The notes beneath the pieces are model-generated. The model did not search any database and had not been told where the DNA came from. It saw only the letters and a program-made list of their open reading frames with translations. From the NCBI GenBank assembly GCA_036435485.1, contig CM071597.1, forward strand, positions 11,463,881 through 11,527,880: a DNA stretch of 64,000 bases, written 5' to 3'. The position numbers and the translations under genes are program-made. This document shows, piece after piece, positions 33,015 to 46,777 of this stretch (positions are counted from its first letter, which is position 1; each line of letters begins with the position of its first letter). The DNA comes from Saposhnikovia divaricata (lineage: Eukaryota; Streptophyta; Magnoliopsida; Apiales; Apiaceae).

Positions 33015-34095
33015 TTAATAAAAGCATTGCTTGATATATAATACAACAAGTGTGATTTCAAAAAAAAAATATAATACAACAAGTGTTAATTGACTACATA
33101 AATTGCATACATACTCTGCTTTGACAATGCAAGTGCTTTGGCAAAAGGAAAAATGACAATGCAAGTGCTTTGGCAAAAGGAAAAAAATAGCGCTAGCACA
33201 GTTTAAATCTCACCTCTGACAATATTTTGACTTCTATTTTTGTGCAAATTAAATCACACATGACAAGCTAGCCAAGTTTGAGTTTTTCGAATTATTCAAT
33301 GTCAAGCCATCAGTTGTTAAATACAATGCTACAGACAGCAATTTGGTTGATTCAACAAAAGTCTATCCACATTACCTGCACTTATGACAAAGGTAAAAAC
33401 CTAATTTAACGATGATATTGGTAATAATATCCCATCACTACCGAGGGCCCAGGCCAAAATTCTGGAGATAGTCCATTAATGTCTTTGTCCATTACAGGTA
33501 AAATACCACACTGTTCTGAATCTTCGCTACATGTGTTTGTGATCGAGACTTCTCTGGCGCCAGACAGTACCCTGCATGCATAAACAAATAAATCAAAGGA
33601 AAATAAAAAACCACGGATATAAATACACTTTTAACATGACACAGACTTACAAACTAAAGAACAAACTAAACACCTGTAGATCATAATTCCTTAGTTTAGA
33701 TTCATTAATAATTTACACTATAACACATGAAATGTTGTCACTTGGTAACAATTTTTTATTTAAACATACAAAACATTACGGAGTTAGTTTTTAGTCTTTG
33801 AGAAGATAAATAATATTGGAAGCACATTACCAGGCAAAACAAATTTTAATTTAATAATGATGTCCATGAATGTCAGTCACCAAATGGTTGGGTCTTGAAT
33901 ATCCAACACAAGATAGAACCAACACCAAGCCTCAGGTACTAACAACCCATGCAGTAGGCAAGTTCAGTCAATTAATTGCATTTTCTAGTGTAGCTTTGTT
34001 CTAATTATCTATTCGGGTTTAATAAAAGCATTGCTTAATATATAATACAACAAGTGTGATTTCAAAAAAAAAATATAATACAACAAGTGTTAAAT
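33015..34095. repeat. Small dispersed and tandem repeats inside CACTA-1
   Basis: A block of about 70 bp (TAATAAAAGCATTGCTT ... ACAACAAGTGTTAA) occurs at about 33016 and 34019. A 36-bp unit starting GACAATGCAAGTGCTTTGGC is tandemly duplicated at 33122 and 33154. Otherwise 33200-35290 shows no gene that I can support. Confidence 0.75.
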
Positions 34096-35289
34096 TATCT
34101 ATTCGGGTTTAAATTTCGAAACATACAAAATAATCGAATTATTAAGACTTTACACCCACAAAATTTCGAAATTGAAATCACGAATAGTAGGAGTAAATAT
34201 ATAACTAATTTTGAACTAACTTCAGCCAATAGGTTTTCATTGCATCAAGTATGAAGCAAATTCATCAATTACCTCACACCCGCATGATTAATATGTTCAG
34301 CCAGACCCACCCACCGACTCTATGGCAGCCGAAACTGTCAATTCTCAATTCGTATCATCTATCCTTGTCATAAGCAGCATCTGAACATGGTAAGGATCTG
34401 GCGCTTGCAATAGATACTAAATCATAAGGAAATGAATCGATTGTAGCTAAAATAGCTTCTTCAGGGTTTGACTTTCTGGTCATGGCGAAGGTTCTGAAAA
34501 ATCACATTGAATGATGCTTACAAAACAAAACAAAGAGAGAAGTATCGGACCACAGGTAACTCATAGAAAAACTGGTGAGAACAGATATTAATTTAAAAGA
34601 ACATATGGAAGAAGTAATTACAAATTATACCTGGAGAGAATGAGAATTGACGAGGGTACATGATGATTCAGTGATAAATCCAACCAATTGCAAAGCTGCA
34701 CAAAGGAAGCTAATTTGTCAAACATAATGCCCAAGCTCTTTCTAGTAGAGAACATTTACATAAACATAAATCCATCTTGAAAGTAAATTAGATAAAGTTT
34801 AATCTGATAGGATGAATTAGTTGTGTGAGATAAACCAAGGTGTTAGATTTATGGATTTGTTGTGTGAGAATGGAGTCGGATTTGTGTTTGAGAGTGGTGA
34901 GCTAATGAACTAGGGTCTGTGTTTGTGGGTTTATGTATGGGTGTTTGTGTTTTCAATTTGTGGATTTTGTGTGGATGAGAACCGGGAGGGGGAAATGAAA
35001 TTTGGGGAAAATGAAATTTGGAAGAGGGGGAAAATGAAAATTATACAAGGAGGGAACTTTAGGTTTAGCGAAATTTCCAAAAATAATTGGGTTTGGTCGA
35101 TGAAACAAAGGAGGGAAAGAATAATAGGGGAAATGAAATTAATTTTTTTTTCTATGTTTTATAAAATAATTTTTGTTTGCTAAATATTTAAAAGTAATTT
35201 TTATTTGGGAGATATTAAATTAACTAGATTTCTATTAAAAAAATATAAAATATAAATTTAAAATTTTAGAATTTTTAAAAATTTATATT

Positions 35290-36480
35290 ATAAACACGTT
35301 AGAGGGAGTAGTACTTTTGTCGGATTTATTCTATAAACACATACAAGAATGATTTATTTTTTCTAATTTTTTGTACACATCACTCAAATCAGTATATAAC
35401 ATAATCCGTATGGTTGGATCGTCGAAAAAAAATTAAGAAAAAATATTATTCCAAAATTATACTAGTTTGACCAAGCAGTACTTTGACAGTTGACCATTAA
35501 TATATCATATAAGAATGATTTATTTTTCCCTAATATTTTTTACACATCACTAAAATCAGTATATAACATCATCCGTACGGTTGCATCGTCGAGAAATTTT
35601 TAAAAAAAATAGATCATGTTCAATCGTTACGACACTCGTTAGAGCGAGTTGTACTTTTGGAGGATTTATATTATAAACACGTACAAGAATGAATTCTTTT
35701 TTCTAATTTTTTGTACACATCACTCAAATCAGTATATAACATAATCCGTACAGTTGGATCGTCGAAAAAAAATTAAGAAATAATATTATTCCAAAATTAT
35801 ACTAGTTTGACCAAGCAGTACTTTGACAGTTGACCATTAAAATATCGTACAAGAATGATTCGTTTTTTCTAATATTTTTTACACATCACTAAAATCAGTA
35901 TATAACATCATCCGTACGGTTGGATCGACGATAAATTTTTTTAAAAAAATAGATCATGTTCAATCGGTACGACACTCGTTAGAGTTAGTGGTACTTTTGG
36001 AGGATTTATATTATAAACACATACAAGAATGAATTCTTTTTTCTAATTTTTTGTACACATCACTCAAATCAGTATATAACATAATCCGTACAGTTGGATC
36101 GTCGAAAAAAAATTAAGAAAAAATATTATTCCAAAATTATACTAGTTTGACCAAGCAGTACTTTGACAGTTGACCATTAAAATATCGTACAAGAATGATT
36201 CGTTTTTTCTAATATTTTTTACACATCACTAAAATCAGTATATAACATCATCCGTACGGTTGGATCGTCGATAATTTTTTTAAAAAAAATAGATCATGTT
36301 CAATCGGTACGACACTCGTTAGAGTTAGTGGTACTTTTGGAGGATTTATATTATAAACACATACAAGAATGAATTCTTTTTTCTAATTTTCTGTACACAC
36401 CACTCAAATTAGTATATAACTTAATCCGTACAGTTGGATCGTCGAAAAAAAATTAAGAAAAAATATTATTCCAAAATACA
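35290..36480. repeat. 340-bp tandem array in CACTA-1 (three full units plus a partial)
   Basis: The marker TACAAGAATGAATTCTTTTT / ATACAAGAATGATTTATT recurs at 35341, 35681, 36021 and 36361, exactly 340 bp apart. Each unit has two related halves, both containing CAGTATATAACAT-ATCCGTA and GGTTG-ATCG-CGA. A related motif (GGTTGGATCGTCGATAAATA) also occurs downstream of CACTA-2's left arm (about 42260), so the half unit may be a wider repeat family. Confidence 0.9.
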
Positions 36481-36740
36481 TATATAATTTGTTTTTCTCT
36501 AATTTTTTTTACACATCACTAAAATCAGTACATATATAATTTTAAATTTTTAAAAAAAGATCATGTTTAAAAAATATAAAATTTTAAATTTATCATATAA
36601 TTTTTTTTAATAAATACTCAAATTACTATATATATATTACTATATATATTTATTTTCCTTTCCCTCTTTTATTTTCCCTCCTTTGTTTCATCGAAGAAAT
36701 AAAATTTAAGCAACCAGGGCCATAGGATGAAAAATTTGCT

Positions 36741-37931
36741 TGAATTGCTGATTGTGAGACTGAATGCAGGAAAAATTGTTCTTGTACAGCTTACTCAAAT
36801 GTGAATATTAGACAAGGAGGTACTGGATGTATGTTATGGTTTGGTGATCTCATTGACATGAGAAATTACCCAGACAATGGCCTTCCTCTGTATGTTAGAA
36901 GTTCTTCTCAATCAGGTTATGACCAATTTAGTTCCTCATATATCAACTTGAACTTTATTATTATTTGTTTTTTTTCATTATGGTTATTTTGATTTTGATT
37001 GCACAGGGCTCAAGTAAAAAGGGGGGAGTCAAGATCATTGCCATTATCATTCCTGCAGTAGCGGGAGTACTAGTACTGCTAGGCCTAATTTTGATATATG
37101 TATTCAGGAATAGAAAGCTGAGGAGTAAAGGTACTATATCTATCAATTTTTTTAGAACTTGGATCTATATACATCAGTATAATATCATCTTTTGTTGTTC
37201 ACTATATATCTCAACTGAATTTGCAGGATTATTAATATTCAAACCAGACAATGGTAGCGGAAATAAAGACGAGGGCGAAGATCTGAAGTTGCCATTGATT
37301 GAATTTGAATTAATTGCTAAAGCTACGAATAAATTCTCTCTGAACAATAAGCTTGGAGAGGGTGGCTTTGGTCCTGTCTACAAGGTACAGATATACATCT
37401 CTCGTTATACCTAACTAGCTAAGAATTAGGATACAGTTGTAATTATTACATTGTCCTAATTTCCAGGGAACTTTGGATGATGGACAAGAAATAGCTGTGA
37501 AGAGGCTCTCAAAGACTTCAAAACAAGGACTAGACGAGTTCAAAAATGAAGTGAAATGCATTGCTAAACTACAACACAGAAATCTTGTGAGGCTCCTAGG
37601 ATGTTGCATTGAGGATGGAGAAATGTTGTTGATCTATGAATACATGCCCAACAAAAGTTTAGATGTCATCATTTTTGGTAAATTTATTTTCAGCATGTTG
37701 ATGTCGTTTTAGTGGATAATGCACATTTTTATATATTGTAAAATTTGCACAGAAATTATTATTTTGAAGCCCTTAGTATGTCAACAAGCTTCATTCTGTT
37801 TTGTTTGACAGCTTTATTTTACTTGGGAATTATCCGGTATAACTAATATCAAGCATGTATTAACTGTGATGGTATAATGGACAGACAAAGAGCTAAGCGT
37901 GTCACTGGATTGGCCAAAACGCTACAGTTTG
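36741..37931 (+). pseudogene. Captured S-domain (G-type lectin) receptor-like kinase fragment, five exon pieces
   Basis: Exon pieces keep their GT-AG junctions. 36741-36915 encodes the end of a PAN/apple domain (DCETECRKNCSCTAYSN ... YVRSSSQS, after an in-frame TGA). 37007-37130 encodes the transmembrane segment (IIAIIIPAVAGVLVLLGLIL). 37227-37384 starts the kinase with the Gly loop GEGGFGPVYK. 37467-37677 encodes AVKRLSKTSKQG (the Lys of subdomain II), HRNLVRLLGCC and YEYMPNKSLD. 37885-37931 encodes DKELSVSLDWPKRYSL. The catalytic HRD loop, DFG and everything after are missing, as are the lectin and S-locus domains. Retained introns mean genomic capture, not retroposition. It lies wholly inside CACTA-1. 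Confidence 0.85.
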
Positions 37932-38835
37932 GTATGTCACAATATCCAGACTTGTTCACATTGAGATACAACTAATTTAGTGTGCCTATTTCAGGCTGTT
38001 TTTAACTGCCAACGCAGCAGGGTTCTAAATTATGTCATAAATCAGAAATAGCATATTACATGGTGAATTTCGGATATGTTGTAGACCTGAACATCTAGTT
38101 TACTCAGAAAAAAAGAATTAGTTAAATTTAATAAACATTAAAGGAGTTATGGATAATAGATTGGTTACATATGTGGCATGTTACATGAGATGGTATAGCA
38201 TTTAGAACATAATTGAAAATACTTTAAGGTGAAAGGGTGTCACAGTTGGTTTGTTCTCTTCTGTTTGGCCTTTGTTGATTTGTTTGTTTTGTTGGATGCC
38301 AATTTGGTAGGTTAGTCATCTTTTAAATATTTTTTTTCATGTACAGTTCATTAGACAACAGTTTTAAACAGAAGACACTTGTATGAGTTGAAACACACAA
38401 TAGGCAAGAACCTGTTGTGTGTTGGATTAAGTTCATACAACACTATGTAAAGCACTTGTGTTAAATATCATTACACAATACCACATTGGAAATCACTTGT
38501 CTCATTTTAACAATACTTTTTACGAAGTATTGTGTATGCTTCATTCACATAATATTTCTAAAAAATGTTGTGTGTTGGTTAACTGTCACACAACACTATG
38601 GATAACATATTGTATGACTGCTACTTAGACAATAGACCTAAAAAACGCTTGTCTAATCTAAAAATACTTATGCATTTACACAACACCCCTGGTTTTGGCC
38701 CATTGTGTTAATGTAGGATTAGACAATACTTTTTCGAGCACGAAAATACTAGTTGTCTGATCATTTCGGGCAACACTTTTTTCCATGGGTGTTGTCTGAG
38801 GGGTGTCGTCTATAGCCAGATTTCTTGTAGTGTAA

Positions 38836-39117
38836 ACTGCCTACCTGATTTAGTATGTTACCAAAATTTACAGAAGTACCAACTCCAAGCTTTTAAACTC
38901 CCAACTCCCACCTGCTCACATAGTCACATTCATTCATTCAAACTTATAATCTAAACCAAACCACCTACCTGATTTAATTTTACTGGCCGTAGCTGCAGGG
39001 GGTTGTGTCTTCAGTCACTTTAATCTATTACTCCTCATTTTCGTCTATAAATAGGTAACATACTAATATATATTATATATCTTAACAACGCATAAGCCAA
39101 AGACGATCTAACAAAAG
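38836..39117 (+). promoter_or_regulatory. Short promoter of the PRISE gene, bounded by CACTA-1
   Basis: Only 282 bp separate the CACTA target duplication from the ATG. A TATA box (CTATAAATAG) lies at 39045-39054. CCTACCTGATTTA occurs twice (about 38840 and 38965), and the second copy lies in CCACCTACCTG, resembling an AC/MYB element (ACCTACC). Any older upstream regulatory sequence is now displaced 6.5 kb away. Confidence 0.6.
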
Positions 39118-40506
<1,389 letters not shown>

Positions 40507-41222
40507 GTTGAACTTCCTCTTCCATTTTCATGCATGTAATAAAAGAAAGCTTCGGCTTTTCGTAGTTTGTCTTTTCATTTTCATTGGGGTTTTCTCCTAG
40601 TTTTGCATGTCTACGATTTATAGTTTGGTTTAAACTTATTTACAATTTTTTTTTTCTTATATTCGTTGTTATTGCACTTAAAGTTCATTTTTTTTAATAA
40701 ATTTATATATCACAAATTCAATTTCGGTCACAACTTGAAATCTTGTACCAATTTTTAGGTTAAATTAAACCTAGTTTATTGAGCCGCGTTTCACGCATTA
40801 TAATATTTTTTTTGAATTCTTTTAAAAATATTCTACCAAATGCGTGTTTAAATTAAAAGAATAATTCTATTTCCTAAACCTAACATAACCTCTGCTTTAA
40901 CCTAAAATGTTTATCCTAATTAAACGTCCTCTTGTTAAATAGTTTTCAGTGAGTAGCTTTGTTATTCCCAGACCTAACATAACCTCTGTTTTAAAAATTG
41001 GTATGTGATTAACCGAAAATAATCACCGATTATTCGCTAGATGATGACTAACTAATCTACTTGATTTTGTTAAAATTGGGTCAAAAATCATTTTCTATAA
41101 AAATTCGTAAAAAACAATCTAACTGGTCAAAAATCAGATTAATCTGTCATGTTAGTAAAAGTTAGTAAAATAAGTAGAAAATAGTTAAAAATAAAAAGGT
41201 TAGTAATTTTAATAAAAAATAA
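40507..41222. other. 3' flank of the PRISE gene; no further gene
   Basis: The first 60 bases hold the 3' UTR with AATAAAAGAAAGCTTCGGCT, similar to the flank of the PRISE fragment at 2881. The remainder is AT-rich. CCTAACATAACCTCTG occurs twice (about 40879 and 40972). I see nothing else. Confidence 0.6.
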
Positions 41223-43115
41223 CACTACAAGAAGTTTGGTCAATTATGACGGCCAACTTGTGACGGAAGTAATTTTCGCGCCCAACTTACGACGGAATCT
41301 CAAATCTGTCGTAATTTTCGCGCCCAACTTACGACAGAATCTCAAATCTGTGGTAAATTTCGCGCATAACTTACGACGAAAATGAAATTCGTCGCAAGAT
41401 AATTATTTTATTAATAAAATTTAGCTCCAAACAATTAAATTTAATTGAAAAATAATTGCTGCGAACTTACGACGTAGTGTCCGTCGTAAATTCATTTTAG
41501 CAGTGAACTTACGACGGAATTTTCGTCGTAAATTTTGTTAATTTTATAAAATTTAATTGTGAAAAAAAATTACTTTTCTGATGGTGAAACGACAGTAAAT
41601 TTACGACGAAAAATTCGTCGCAAGTTCGTCCACCACTCAACTTACGACGGAATTTTCGTCGTATATTTCTTTTTTGTAATTAAATTTAATTATAAAATAA
41701 ATTAATTTTTCTGATGACGAAACGAGGTCGTTTAGTAGTGAACTTACGACGAAATTTCCGTCATAATTTTTTTTATTGTAAGTAAATTTAAATGCAAAAT
41801 GAATTACTTTTTTTATGATGAAACGACGTCGTTTTGCGGAGAACTTACGATGTAATTTTCATCGTAAAGTCTGGGTAACTTACGACGGATTATGAATATC
41901 GTCGTAATTATTGCTAACTTATGACGAAATATCCATCATAAGTTACCCAGAAATACGACGATCTTCTTAATCCGTCGTAAATATATATTTTTCTTCAATA
42001 CTTTTTCTTATTTTTATTTTTATTTAAATTTTATTTTATTTTACAAGCTAGTTCAACAAACTAATTTCACTATCCAAATTAATTAATACTAGTTAGTACT
42101 AATTAGTACTAATTTCACTATACAAGGTGGGACGAAGTACTAATTAGTAGTACTAGTCAAATCAATAGTTCACTACTAATTTCACTATCCAAATTAATTT
42201 TTTTTTTTTTAAAATTTTGGGTATATCACTAAATTAGGAATATATTATATTGACATTCGTATGGTTGGATCGTCGATAAATATTTTTTAAAAAATAGAAA
42301 CAACAATCTAGGACGAAGTACGAGTTAGTAGTACTAGTCAAATTAATAGTTGACTACTAATTTCGCTATCCAAATCAATTTTTTTTTAAAATTCTAGGAA
42401 TATCACTTATTTAGATATAAATTGACATTCGTACGGTTGGATTGCCAATAAATATTTTAAAAGAAATAGAAACAACAATTTGGGACAAAGTACTTAGTTA
42501 TTAGTACTGGTCAAATCAATAGTTGACTACTAATTTCACTATTCAAATTAATTTTTTATTTTTTAAAATTTTGGAAATATCACTAAATTAGATGTATTGA
42601 TATTATATGTTTTTTTTATTAAATGTTTTATACTATATTGTGTGGTATTTGTTGGGGTTGAGGTAAAGTTTATTGAAATTATTATTTTGAAATTATTTTT
42701 TTTAAAAACAATTGACTTTCTTGGTAACTTACGATGAATATTTGAAAGACTTACGATTTTTATATATTTTTTATTTTTTTCAAATTTAATTGAGATTGCA
42801 GGTGGGTCCCAAAAGTAAACTTACGACAGAAAAAAATCGTCTTAAATTATGAACATACAACGTATATTTTCGTCATAAAATAAAAATTTATGACAGATTT
42901 TTCCGTCATAAGTTTATATATTATTTTATTGTAAAATGTGGGCCCTCATTGGAACTTATGAAGAAAATTTAAACTTGGGACGAAATTTTTACTTGTGACG
43001 AAAATCCGAACTTAAGACTTGAGCAAAAATGATGAAATTTTTCCGTCGTAATTGAACCAATTGCGACGATTTCAGTGTAAAATTTCCATCGTTAATGGTC
43101 AAATTTCTTGTAGTG
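41223..43115. mobile_element. CACTA-2: short non-autonomous CACTA element (1.9 kb)
   Basis: It starts CACTACAAGAAGTTTGGTCA and ends TGGTCAAATTTCTTGTAGTG, an inverted pair typical of CACTA ends. Flanks are TAA (left) and CAA (right), two of three bases matching. The subterminal regions carry about twenty ACTTACGACGG / CCGTCGTAAGT-type repeats in both orientations, the presumed transposase-binding array. It has no coding capacity. Confidence 0.85.
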
Positions 43116-43402
43116 CAAGAAAAATATTATTTTTGCATATATAATTCCTATTTTAGATCGAACGAAAGAGTTGGCTAATTTATTGGTAAAAAATGTCTTG
43201 ATTATTTGCTTGAAGGTAAACCTCAAAGTTTGAAAAAAGTTTTACACTTTTCTTATAACTATGTGATAAAAGAAGATATCTTGAGTAAAATTGACTACAA
43301 TTGAGAAATCAATAAATGAAGATTTTCTAATACGTATGCTAGAAAATGGAATGTGATATTTTCTAAACAATTATGATCTCTCTCTCTTCCTCTTTCTGTT
43401 CT

Positions 43403-43437
43403 GGGTTGGGTTGGGTGGGGTTGGGTGGGGTGGGGTG
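43403..43437 (+). other. G-quadruplex-like tract
   Basis: About 35 bases consist of GGG/GGGG runs separated by single T or TT (GGGTTGGGTTGGGTGGGG and on). There are more than four G3 runs with 1-2 base loops, which meets the usual sequence rule for a stable intramolecular quadruplex. Confidence 0.7.
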
Positions 43438-44981
43438 AATGTTAAAAAATATAGAAAGTGGTTCATTACTATATTGCAAAATCGTGTTTAAAAAGTTAGA
43501 TTTATCTTCTTGCGAGATAGATGCCATTATGACTCACACGAATTTTCAAATTAGGGAATGCATATACGGGTCAAGGGAAAGTAAATGGCTAGACTGATAA
43601 TTAGAAATTATGGTCAAAAGTTAAGACCTAATTTACTTATAGTATATTCATAAGTTACGAGAATAAAGGTTTATCAAGTTGACGCTTAAACTGTCAGCAT
43701 TGTGAATTCTAAAAGTACATCAATGATCCTTGATGCAATATATAATTATATATTTAATATATATATAATCGTATTTATATCATACAAAATCGATTACAAT
43801 AGCCGATCTCATTTTTATAGTATATATGCATAGATTAAACCTTAGAGTTTAGGGCATTTTTTGATATTTTAATTAAGTCTATTTAAATTTCATTGCTTGT
43901 TTCTCCACTAGTTAAAAAAGTACAAGATTATTATTTTTGATTATTTTTTGAAGAAACCTACGTGAACCTGAGGGTATTTCTGGATTAGGCAAGAGTAGAA
44001 AATCTGTGTTTCGGTGATTATGTTGATTTAAACAACGTAGACACGAAAATGACGTATAAAATTGATATTATTGAGGTATGCAATGGTTTCATAATGAACG
44101 ATATAGTTGGCACTTTGAGGACGCTAAAATTTGATAACAGAGTGAATAAGTATTGCCAGTTTGGGGACGCTTAAATTTGGTAATGAGAGAAATTGAAATT
44201 TCTATTTTTTAGAACACTAAAAATTAATAATGTCAATTATCAATAAAATTCTTGATTGATGATTAGTAAATTGATTACTAAAATATGGCATATGCCAAAG
44301 ATGAGATGCCAAATGGATTCAAAATGAGTTGGTTGACATGGGTGTCCGTGTTATTTGCACATGATATGATAGTAATATATGATTGCACGTGAGTGATCTG
44401 ATCATTACGAGAAGTAACGACATTAAGATCATCTCTATCATGTTTGACGAGATTTAGAGTTTTAATTTTGAGAATTTAAAATTATATAACTTCAGAGAAT
44501 TTCGTTAGATGCAAGTCATATGAAGATGATGATATGAATCTTGAAGAAACCAACGTAACTTAGTCTAGTAAAACTAGAATGAATTTGCATCTAGCCAAAG
44601 ATAGATGAACAAGGATCTCTTAAAAGTGATTGAAAGTCTATTGTACCTTTTGAATTGTACATATTCAGACATAAAATACACATTTGCATGACTGAGTAAA
44701 TGCACGAGTATAATGAAATTGGTCAGTTCAAGTGATTGTAAAGAAATTAAGGTGTATGATATGTGCTCGTGAGCTAAGACTGCGTTGCAAGAGATATCTA
44801 ATTGTACTATATGGATATAGTATATAATTAGATGTTTGACTTTAAGAAATTAAAAGTGAACAAAGTTCACATTAGTGGAAAAAAATCGTGTCATGAAAAT
44901 CGTAAATTTACGATTTAATAGTTCGATTTATTAATTTTATTGATATATTGATAATTGACATTATTAATTTTATTGATATAT

Positions 44982-45421
44982 GGATCTTCAGTTAGTAAGG
45001 TTGGGTGTCCATTTAATATCTTTTCTTAATCTTCGTGAAAGTCAAACTAGCTCATATAAAATGGGACGGAGGTAGTAACTTTTTAAAGGATATTTCTAAA
45101 TGACAAGAAAATGTGTCTTCAGTATGCATATATTGTATATATAATTTACAACTTGGTAGATCACATTGTTGTGTGTGTAATGGTTTGTCTTGCCTCTATG
45201 ACAAGAATGTAATATCATTAATCAACCACTCTCAACGAAAATTAGCGACATTGAATCTGTAAAATCAAATGATAATTTTGTCGATCCATGAACTAGATGG
45301 TTAAATTGAGAGAATCTGGTTATACCAAAAATATCGTTGTAAAATCATCGAGTGAGATTGGCCTTAACCCTATTGCTTAACGGCATCATGATGGACACCC
45401 AACCTTACTAACTGAAGATCC
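44982..45421. repeat. 31-bp perfect inverted repeat enclosing 378 bp
   Basis: 44982-45012 (GGATCTTCAGTTAGTAAGG...) is the exact reverse complement of 45391-45421 (...CCTTACTAACTGAAGATCC). No target duplication is visible. It could be the TIR of a small DNA element or an inversion footprint. Confidence 0.75.
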
Positions 45422-46777
45422 CAAGAACTTGGCTCAATAGACCAACTAAATCGTGATGATCAAATCATTGTGAGTGTAACCCCTAGCATGTTCTTATGAT
45501 GAGGAAACAATGATACCTGTAAGGTATAAGGTTAAACTCTACGCTTTTAATAATCAATGATGAATGCATGGAGTTTAAGTTTGGATGTAAAAAATTTGGT
45601 TGAGTAAATGCATGTTACTCTTTAAGATAATGATCACCTATGTGAGAGAGGAGTGGGGCCGTTTCAAAGAAAAACTACGATACACAATTCTTTAGAAACT
45701 CCTGTAAAACCAGGTTGATGTTCTATTGCCAAAATGGACTTATTCATGAGAACTGAATGAGTTAGCAAAGGTACAGTGATAAGTATATCATCCCTTATAC
45801 AGTTCAAGGACAACGCGTCATACTGTATACCAGTGAAGTCAAAGAGAAAAATAAGTCCCTTTTGGGCCTCTCTTTTAAATAGAGTCTTAGGGTTTGAGTT
45901 TTATATAGTTATAGCCGCCTATATAATTTCACTTTCCTCTATTTTAAACTTTTAAAATATTAGATGATAGTTTCGGCCTCAATTCAAGTTCGTTGAGAGT
46001 ATTATTGGTTTATCAACTGTATTATATTTTTTTTAATCCTAGGAGGCAGATCACTAAGCACAAATGGTGATTGGCAAAACTTCTTTAGAAGACCGGTTTT
46101 CTGAATTCGAGATTAAATCCAATCTTTGTTTGTTTTCTCAAACCCTTCTCCAAAAAATTATAGTTAATTCTGTAATTAAATGTTCAATTGCTTCGTGACA
46201 TGCAATTTATAATTATATATATAATATATATACAATCATGTTTATACTGTACATCTCCTACTTAATCACCAAAATGTTGTACCAGTTTATTCATTATATA
46301 CAATATCACTTGTATATTTCTTTTTAAAATTATGTTAGTGACAACCTTTTTCAAAAAAATTATTAATTTTTACTTGCCTTCTTTATACCTGAAAATTTCA
46401 TAAATAAAAAACATACAAAAACAATAATAAACTCTGCAATATATTTGGTAAAAGAAGAAATCTAAGTCGTAAATTTTTGTCAAAAAATGCATAAAAAACT
46501 CTGCCATTAGAAAATTCCAATTCGATGCTACGTGCATTCATAAAACAAAAATCTAGGCCTCATTTATATAATAAAAACGAATTCGCCACTAGTATTTGCC
46601 AACTGAATATCAACAAACTAAAAGTAGATCTTAAGTGAAATGACATTGTATTAAAGGAATACAAAAATATAAAGAAGTCTAAAACAAAGTATCAAAAGCC
46701 AAAGTTTTCTTTTATTTAATACAGAGTGATCAGTATACACTGCGAAAACACATGAAAATATCCATTCGAAGTTGAAC

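Larger units (their letters stand above)
32337..38832. mobile_element. CACTA-1: non-autonomous CACTA element carrying receptor-kinase exons
   Basis: It starts CACTATAAGGATTTTTGC and ends GATTTCTTGTAGTG, with the 3-bp duplication TAA on both sides (32334-32336 and 38833-38835), the hallmark of CACTA elements. Both ends (32340-33010 and 38340-38830) are filled with short ACAACA / TGTTGT-type subterminal repeats in both orientations. The interior has no transposase. It holds captured S-domain receptor kinase exons (36750-37931) and a 340-bp tandem array. Length is 6,496 bp. Confidence 0.9.
43116..46777. other. Gene-free region with decayed retroelement-like sequence
   Basis: No ORF here resembles a gene. 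It contains a G-rich tract (43403-43437), a 31-bp inverted pair (44982-45012 and 45391-45421), and one Stowaway-type end (ATGGGACGGAGGTAGTA, about 45061-45077). From about 45480 to 46000 the sequence looks like the non-coding 3'/LTR part of a copia element (a GGAGTGGGGCCGTTTCAAAG block, then a TTTTATATAG promoter-like string at about 45900). No paired LTR was found, so that reading is tentative. Confidence 0.4.

Noticed and set aside
33200..35290. Transposase gene in CACTA-1
   Set aside because: No ORF with CACTA transposase features was found; ORFs such as 34923-35183 are low complexity, so the element is non-autonomous.
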